Shown here piece by piece: positions 6,313 to 10,257 of a DNA stretch of 10,257 nt. How positions within the stretch are numbered: position 1 is the first letter of the stretch; every line of letters starts with the position of its first letter. The notes beneath the pieces are model-generated. The model had not been told where the DNA came from and did no database searches. It saw nothing but the letters and a program-made list of their open reading frames with translations. This DNA is from an uncultured Erysipelotrichaceae bacterium (GTDB taxonomy: Bacteria; Bacillota_I; Bacilli_A; Erysipelotrichales; Erysipelotrichaceae). The translations under genes and the position numbers were made by a program. The stretch is from the NCBI GenBank assembly GCA_902796465.1, contig CADBPK010000230.1, positions 1 through 10,257 on the forward strand, given 5' to 3'.

Positions 6313-6836
6313 TGAAAAAAATAAAGCTTCCCCTGAATGAGGAAGAGATCAAGGATCTCAAAGCAGGTGATGCCGTTCTGGTATCGGGCAAAGTTTACAC
6401 TGCAAGGGACGCCGCGCATAAACGGCTCCATGAAATGATTCAGAATCATCAGGAACTGCCGATCCCGCTGGAAGGCAGCGCCATTTATTATGTCGGACCG
6501 ACACCGGCAAAGCCGCCTCATCCGATCGGATCTGCCGGACCGACTACCGCTTCCCGCATGGATGCTTATACACCGGAACTGCTGGATCTCGGTCTGCAGG
6601 TCATGATCGGGAAGGGAAAAAGAAACGAAGCAGTCAAAGAGGCAATTATCAGGAATCACGCAGTTTATCTGATTACCTGCGGCGGGGCAGGGGCACTGAT
6701 CTCGCATTGCATTACCGATGCCAGACCGGTGGCTTTTGAAGACCTTCTTGCAGAAGCGATCGTAGAGCTGTCCGTGAAGGATATGCCTTGTTTTGTGGGT
6801 ATCGATATCCGCGGAAACGACATCTACGAAGAATAG
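6312..6836 (+). CDS. Class I fumarate hydratase / L-tartrate dehydratase, beta subunit
   Basis: The 174-residue protein is the partner subunit that completes the active site of the class I hydro-lyase. Landmarks are the early GKVYTARDAAHKR block (residues near 26-38), YYVGPTPA, the strongly conserved IGSAGPTTASRMD, and MIGKGKR, all in the expected order. Its start shares bases with the alpha stop (TGATG at 6310-6314), a standard coupling arrangement for subunits needed in equal amounts. It ends 10 bases before the operator of the next gene. I see no terminator hairpin between them, so some readthrough into tetR is possible. The substrate ambiguity is the same as for the alpha subunit. Confidence 0.92.
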   Translation: MKKIKLPLNEEEIKDLKAGDAVLVSGKVYTARDAAHKRLHEMIQNHQELPIPLEGSAIYYVGPTPAKPPHPIGSAGPTTASRMDAYTPELLDLGLQVMIGKGKRNEAVKEAIIRNHAVYLITCGGAGALISHCITDARPVAFEDLLAEAIVELSVKDMPCFVGIDIRGNDIYEE

Positions 6837-6846
6837 AAGAACAGTC

Positions 6847-6865
6847 TTGACTGACGGTCAGTCAA
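6847..6865 (+). promoter_or_regulatory. TetR-type operator (perfect 9+1+9 palindrome)
   Basis: TTGACTGACGGTCAGTCAA is a perfect inverted repeat around a single central G, typical of TetR-family operators. It lies 33 bases before the tetR start codon and covers the -35 box and the proximal spacer of that gene's promoter, so autorepression is expected. Confidence 0.85.
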
Positions 6866-6875
6866 GTATTATGAT
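6847..6875 (+). promoter_or_regulatory. Promoter of the tetR operon
   Basis: TTGACT (6847-6852) and TATGAT (6870-6875) each match the sigma-A consensus at five of six positions and are 17 bases apart. The predicted start near 6882 leaves a short leader with an AAAGGAGA ribosome binding site (6885-6892). Confidence 0.75.
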
Positions 6876-6897
6876 GTTTCCATGAAAGGAGACGCAG

Positions 6898-7464
6898 ATG
6901 CCAGAAGAGAAGGATGTTTCCGGAAGAAGAAATGAATTTGTAGATGCGGCAGAAAAGCTGTTTAAAGAGAATGGAATCGTGGAAACAACGATCAATTCCA
7001 TTGTCAAAGAAGTAAATGTCGCAAAAGGACTGTTCTATTACTACTTCAATTCCAAGGAAGATGTCATAGAAGCAATCAGCAGCAAATACAATGAAATATT
7101 CAATGAAATGATGCGCTTTGCGATGGATCAGGGTGAATATACCCCGAAACTGCATCAGTTTATTGAGAACTGTGTAAATTCGTTCCGGTCTCTGGATGAT
7201 AAACTGCACGGGGCACAGGAAAACATTGACCTGTCGATCCTGCAGAAAAGATCCAAGGACGAAGCAAAAAGTGTTGCGATCGACGCTTTGACAGAGCTGT
7301 TTGAAGAAGGCGTGTCAAGAGGCGAACTGATCATGACACACTGCCGGTATTACGCTGACATACTGATCAGCGGGATCATGGAACTCATTGAAGAACGGCA
7401 GGCAACAGACGAAGAGATCAAAGAGATCATTATTGACCTGATAGAAAGGGCAGGAAAGGACTGA
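6898..7464 (+). CDS. TetR/AcrR-family transcriptional regulator
   Basis: The protein has 188 residues, normal for the family. The N-terminal domain is a TetR helix-turn-helix: a first helix near 11-25 (RNEFVDAAEKLFKENG), then TTINSIVKEVNVAKGLFYYYFNSKEDV (in pieces, residues 30-56), with GLFYYYF as the recognition-helix and post-helix signature. The remaining residues, about 57-188, are helical and divergent, as expected for the ligand-binding/dimerisation domain; the ligand is unknown. A perfect 19-base palindrome overlaps its own promoter, implying autorepression. The following gene starts one base after the stop and is almost certainly co-transcribed. No efflux pump, the usual TetR target, adjoins it. 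The nearest candidates, the fumarase operon upstream and TraX downstream, have separate promoters without this palindrome. Confidence 0.93.
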   Translation: MPEEKDVSGRRNEFVDAAEKLFKENGIVETTINSIVKEVNVAKGLFYYYFNSKEDVIEAISSKYNEIFNEMMRFAMDQGEYTPKLHQFIENCVNSFRSLDDKLHGAQENIDLSILQKRSKDEAKSVAIDALTELFEEGVSRGELIMTHCRYYADILISGIMELIEERQATDEEIKEIIIDLIERAGKD

Positions 7465-7465
7465 A

Positions 7466-7774
7466 ATGGCAGAAGAATTCAACGAGAAACTCAACTCATT
7501 TGTAGACAAAGCTTCAAAAATGATTCAGGATGGCAGCAAAAACGTCATCTCCATGCTGGATAAGGAAAAGAACAAGGCTGAGATCCGCGCAGAGATCGGT
7601 CATAACGCCCGTGATCTGAGCAAGGCATACGAACAGCTGGGACGTGAATACTGTGCAGCACTTGCCGCAAACAAAACATTCGTCCCGAAGGAATCCGCAA
7701 TGGAACTGATCCGGTCAAAGGAGAAGGTAATTGAACTCCTGAACGAAAAACTGGATAAACTGGAAGAAAAATAA
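7466..7774 (+). CDS. Small helical / coiled-coil protein co-transcribed with TetR
   Basis: This 102-residue protein has no catalytic motif I recognise. It is highly charged and predicted to be almost wholly helical. An amphipathic N-terminal segment (residues 1-35, FNEKLNSFVDKASKMIQDG) is followed by a helix through ARDLSKAYEQLGREYCAAL and a C-terminal coiled-coil-like run rich in Glu/Lys/Leu (about 78-102). The layout resembles small Firmicutes proteins with an N-terminal amphipathic helix and a conserved 'YxxLGxxYY'-like helix that often carry a zinc ribbon; here there is only one cysteine, so no ribbon. It starts one base after the tetR stop with a GGAAAGGA ribosome binding site, and ends 10 bases before a strong terminator. 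Being under an autoregulated TetR suggests it may be the regulator's main output. Function unknown. Confidence 0.8.
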   Translation: MAEEFNEKLNSFVDKASKMIQDGSKNVISMLDKEKNKAEIRAEIGHNARDLSKAYEQLGREYCAALAANKTFVPKESAMELIRSKEKVIELLNEKLDKLEEK

Positions 7775-7784
7775 CAGACTTCTG

Positions 7785-7815
7785 CACATCTGCCTGATCG
7801 CAGATGTGTTTTTTT
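7785..7815 (+). terminator. Intrinsic terminator of the tetR operon
   Basis: CACATCTGC (7785-7793) pairs perfectly with GCAGATGTG (7800-7808) around a 6-base loop and is followed immediately by seven Ts (7809-7815). It begins 10 bases after the upstream stop codon. Confidence 0.93.
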
Positions 7816-7826
7816 ATGAGAAGGCG

Positions 7827-7838
7827 TAAAATAGAAAT
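7827..7838 (+). promoter_or_regulatory. Apparent leaderless promoter of traX
   Basis: TAAAAT (7827-7832) ends 6 bases before the ATG at 7839, and no Shine-Dalgarno sequence is present. The strong terminator just upstream means that traX needs its own promoter. This is the only -10-like box available, and it places the transcript start at or next to the ATG. Confidence 0.5.
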
Positions 7839-8582
7839 ATGACGAAGAAAACAATGATGATCATCGCTGCCGTAACGATGCTGGTGGATCATGCGGGACT
7901 TGTATTTTTCAATAACATGCCCCTCATGCGCGGTATCGGCAGGATATCGTTCCCGCTGTATGCGTTTATGATCGCGGACGGCTATGCCCATGTCAAAGAG
8001 GATCCGGAACGTCTGCGCTTCTATCTGCTCAGGCTGATCCTCCTTGCCCTGATCTCGGAATTGCCGTATGACAATGCTTTTTACGGCGGATTTCCCAACT
8101 GGGATCATCAGAATGTAATCTTTACGCTTCTGCTGGGCTTTGCGGCGCTGGCGGTATGCGGGCATTTTCATCTGCCTGTTTACTGCCGTATTCCTGCGGC
8201 TCTGGCTGCCGGGTGGATCGCTGAACTTTGTCATACAAGCTACGGTCTGGAAGGCGTGATCTTCATCATGGCGTTTTCTTTCCTTATTGACTTCCAGCCG
8301 AAAGAAAAAACTGTGCGGATCATTCTCGGAACAGCTGTGATCTGGTTGTTTTTCATTTTTTCGTATACAAATATGGATCCGTTCCGGTACGGGATCAGAT
8401 CACTGTATTTTATGTTTGCGAATAATCCCTGGCGGCTGACTGTATTTTCAGCCCCCCTGATACTGGCTTTTTATGAAGGAAAAAAAGGGAACCAGCCACA
8501 GTGGTTCCATCTCTGTTATCGCTTATTCTACCCGGTCCATCTGGCGCTGATCTGGGTCGTTTCCCTTCTGATTCAGCATTGA
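7839..8582 (+). CDS. TraX-family integral membrane protein
   Basis: The 247-residue protein is very hydrophobic, with about seven or eight membrane segments, and carries TraX family (PF05857) landmarks: DHAGLVFF near residues 17-24, GRISFPLYAFMIADGY near 33-49, LISELPYD near 72-79, and DHQNVIFTLLLG near 88-99. TraX was named for N-acetylation of F-pilin, but chromosomal relatives in Firmicutes occur without conjugation genes, as here, and may acylate other substrates. The biochemical role is therefore open. The family resembles membrane acyltransferases in topology. The ATG at 7839 lacks a ribosome binding site and lies next to a -10 box, suggesting a leaderless mRNA. The last 60 bases overlap the 3' end of queH on the other strand, and the queH terminator lies within this gene. 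Confidence 0.88.
   Translation: MTKKTMMIIAAVTMLVDHAGLVFFNNMPLMRGIGRISFPLYAFMIADGYAHVKEDPERLRFYLLRLILLALISELPYDNAFYGGFPNWDHQNVIFTLLLGFAALAVCGHFHLPVYCRIPAALAAGWIAELCHTSYGLEGVIFIMAFSFLIDFQPKEKTVRIILGTAVIWLFFIFSYTNMDPFRYGIRSLYFMFANNPWRLTVFSAPLILAFYEGKKGNQPQWFHLCYRLFYPVHLALIWVVSLLIQH
8480..8508 (-). terminator. Intrinsic terminator of queA-queH, inside traX coding sequence
   Basis: On the minus strand GGAACCA (8508-8502) pairs with TGGTTCC (8494-8488) around a 7-base loop, followed by one C and seven Ts (8486-8480). It begins 14 bases beyond the queH stop. The same bases encode a Lys-Lys-Gly-Asn-Gln stretch of TraX. Confidence 0.85.
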
Positions 8583-9230
8583 ATATACGCATCCGCAGTA
8601 GTTCTGCCGGTAGAGATTGTAGGCTTCGCAGATCGCTTTTGATTTCAACTGCCCGTTGTCCTTCTTGAAATCGGAGAAGAAATATCTGGTGTGGCTGAAT
8701 TCCTTCTGGAGCCGGGCGCCGATCTCGTTGAATTTCTGACTGTCCTTCTGCCGTGAGAAAGTCATGACAGTCGTGAAATAATCGTAGCCGTTCCGGTCTG
8801 CCATGGCAAATCCGTACCGCATTCTTTCTTCATAGCAGAAGAAGCAGCGTTTCCATCCTTCCGGATGATCTTTTCCGAAAGACAGGCTTTTCATGAATTC
8901 TTCCCCCTGGTAAGGTGTTTCGATCAGGGGGATTTCATTATTCCAGCGCTCTTTCAGATATCTTCTGAATTCCGAAAGGCGCAGATTATATTCTTCTTCC
9001 GGCCAGATATTGGGATTATGGAACAGTACAGTGACATCGAACGTATCATGCAGAAAATCCAGCGGCCAGCAGGCACATATAATGCAGCAGGCATGCAGCA
9101 GTAATGTCGGTTTCTGCTCTTTTTCCTCCCGTATGCGTTCCATTTCCTTCAGGGCTTCCTGATGGTAGTTGATTTTCGGACTCTGTTTTCTTTCCTGCAG
9201 ATACTGCCTGAATGCTTCGATTTCATTCAT
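8523..9230 (-). CDS. queH: Epoxyqueuosine reductase QueH
   Basis: The 235-residue protein belongs to the QueH (DUF208/COG1636) family, the oxygen-sensitive replacement for QueG that reduces epoxyqueuosine to queuosine at position 34 of GUN-anticodon tRNAs. The cysteine pattern is complete: HACCIIC (C48, C49, C52), KRCFFC (C129, C132) and YCGC (C212, C214), consistent with iron-sulfur/metal binding. The NIWPEEEYNLR block after the first Cys cluster is also typical. The start codon overlaps the queA stop by 8 bases and has no clear ribosome binding site, so it is probably translated by coupling to queA, whose product is QueH's substrate. Its last 60 bases overlap the 3' end of traX in the antisense orientation. 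Confidence 0.95.
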   Translation of the reverse strand: MNEIEAFRQYLQERKQSPKINYHQEALKEMERIREEKEQKPTLLLHACCIICACWPLDFLHDTFDVTVLFHNPNIWPEEEYNLRLSEFRRYLKERWNNEIPLIETPYQGEEFMKSLSFGKDHPEGWKRCFFCYEERMRYGFAMADRNGYDYFTTVMTFSRQKDSQKFNEIGARLQKEFSHTRYFFSDFKKDNGQLKSKAICEAYNLYRQNYCGCVYSMLNQKGNDPDQRQMDRVE

Positions 9231-10257
9231 TGGTGATCAACATACAGTCCCCGAACGAGAAGAAACGGTATCTTTCTTCCACCGCTTTCCTGTATGCCTC
9301 CATGGTCAGGTCATATCCGGCAAAAGCTGCGATCATCATGATCAGAGTTGATTTGGGCAGGTGGAAATTTGTAATCATACCGTCAATGGTATGCCACTCA
9401 TACCCGGGGTAGATGAAGAGCTGTGTATCGCCGGTGCATTCGCGGAATTCACCATAGCGGTTCCATACCGATTCCAGTGTACGCACGGAGGTCGTGCCGA
9501 CAGCGAAGATGCGGCGTCCTTCTTTTTTTGCGGCATTCAGGATATCCGCTGTTTCCTTCGGCATCTGATACATTTCGCTGTGCATGACGTGGTCTTCGAT
9601 GTTTTCCGTATCCATCGGCCGGAATGTTCCGAGACCGACATGAAGGGTCACGTCTGTGACTGTGACGCCTTTTTCCTTCAGCTGACGGAATACTTCGTCC
9701 GTAAAATGAAGGCCGGCGGTAGGCGCGGCTGCGGATCCCCTGATCCGGGCATAAACCGTCTGATACCGTTCCGGATCATCCAGTTTTTCACGGATATAGG
9801 GAGGCAGCGGAACATTGCCGAGCTTATCCAGGATCTCGTTGAAAATGCCTGTATAGATCATGCGGAATTTCCGGATGCCTTTTTCCCCGATCTCAACACA
9901 TTGTGCTCTCAGGATACCGTCACCGAAGGAAACGATTGTATCGGGCTTTACGACTTTGGCATTGCCGACAAGACATTCCCAGATATCGTTTTCTTCCTGT
10001 TTCAGAAGGAGGACTTCCACATGGGCACCGGTAATTTCTTTGACGCCGAAAAGACGTGCCGGGATCACACGGGTATTGTTGCGGACAAGGACATCTCCTG
10101 CCCGCAGATATTCCGGCAATGAAGAAAATGTTTTATGTTCGATATTGTCGTTATTTTTATGAATGACCATCATGCGTGAGGAAGACCGGTCAGACAGCGG
10201 TGTCTGGGCGATCAGTTCAGCCGGAAGATCATAGTCAAAATCACTTGTTTTGGAATA
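9223..10257 (-). CDS. queA: S-adenosylmethionine:tRNA ribosyltransferase-isomerase QueA (5' end beyond window)
   Basis: QueA transfers and isomerises the ribosyl part of SAM onto 7-aminomethyl-7-deazaguanine in tRNA to give epoxyqueuosine. 344 residues are visible, nearly the full family length. An internal Met-Met pair at 10173 could be mistaken for the start, but the frame continues open to the window edge and encodes the conserved N-terminus (KTSDFDYDLPAELIAQTPLS, then DRSSSR). The true start therefore lies just past 10257. Other hallmarks are VRNNTRVIPARLFG, SAAAPTAGLHFT, HVGLGTFRP, FAVGTTSVRTLES and TNFHLPKSTLIMM. The gene overlaps queH by 8 bases, forming a two-step operon. Its promoter is outside the window. 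Only the start is missing. Confidence 0.97.
   Translation of the reverse strand, partial: YSKTSDFDYDLPAELIAQTPLSDRSSSRMMVIHKNNDNIEHKTFSSLPEYLRAGDVLVRNNTRVIPARLFGVKEITGAHVEVLLLKQEENDIWECLVGNAKVVKPDTIVSFGDGILRAQCVEIGEKGIRKFRMIYTGIFNEILDKLGNVPLPPYIREKLDDPERYQTVYARIRGSAAAPTAGLHFTDEVFRQLKEKGVTVTDVTLHVGLGTFRPMDTENIEDHVMHSEMYQMPKETADILNAAKKEGRRIFAVGTTSVRTLESVWNRYGEFRECTGDTQLFIYPGYEWHTIDGMITNFHLPKSTLIMMIAAFAGYDLTMEAYRKAVEERYRFFSFGDCMLITNE

Noticed and set aside
9361..10122. 253-residue open frame on the plus strand
   Set aside because: Antisense to queA, with no motif or ribosome binding site; a shadow frame.
10171..10173. Met at 10173 as the queA start
   Set aside because: The frame stays open to the window edge and encodes the conserved QueA N-terminal motif before this Met.

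Overview
The window reads as a chromosomal segment of a low-to-moderate GC Bacillota (Firmicutes) bacterium. Support comes from purine-rich Shine-Dalgarno sequences, a CIRCE-type heat-shock operator, a two-gene class I fumarase/tartrate dehydratase, a QueH-type (not QueG) queuosine reductase and a chromosomal TraX-like protein. The mix resembles gut Erysipelotrichia or Clostridia, but genus and family cannot be fixed from sequence reading alone. Almost every base is accounted for by conventional genes. I see no defence island, CRISPR array, rRNA or tRNA.

Layout. (1) Positions 1-111 hold consecutive perfect or near-perfect hairpins and no convincing gene. They look like the right end, or guide-RNA-like end, of an IS200/IS605-type element whose body would lie to the left. 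(2) 180-2421 (+) is a tight four-gene operon: a small PAS-like protein, a zinc-dependent phospholipase C-like protein, a PHP-domain histidinol-phosphatase-like phosphoesterase and an ArsC/Spx-family thioredoxin-fold protein, followed by a hairpin terminator. (3) 2532-3425 (+) is an EamA/DMT transporter. It converges on htpG (5333-3444, -), and the two share a bidirectional terminator. (4) The divergent htpG/fumarase intergenic region carries a CIRCE-like HrcA operator at the htpG start and an apparently leaderless promoter for the fumarase alpha/beta pair (5467-6836, +). (5) 6847-7774 (+) is a TetR regulator with a perfect palindromic operator inside its own promoter, plus a small helical protein, closed by a strong terminator. 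(6) A TraX-family membrane protein (7839-8582, +) converges on queA-queH (-). The traX and queH coding regions overlap by 60 bp at their 3' ends, and the queH terminator lies inside traX. queA runs off the right edge.

Functional links. QueA and QueH catalyse the last two steps of tRNA queuosine synthesis and overlap by 8 bp. The fumarase subunits overlap by 1 base, as expected for a 1:1 complex. TetR and the small protein probably form one autoregulated unit. Three promoters have the same GTAAAATA box placed 6-9 bases before an ATG with no ribosome binding site, which suggests that leaderless mRNAs are common in this organism. That pattern and the HrcA-type control of htpG are the most interesting regulatory signals here. 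I do not see an obviously new multi-gene system.
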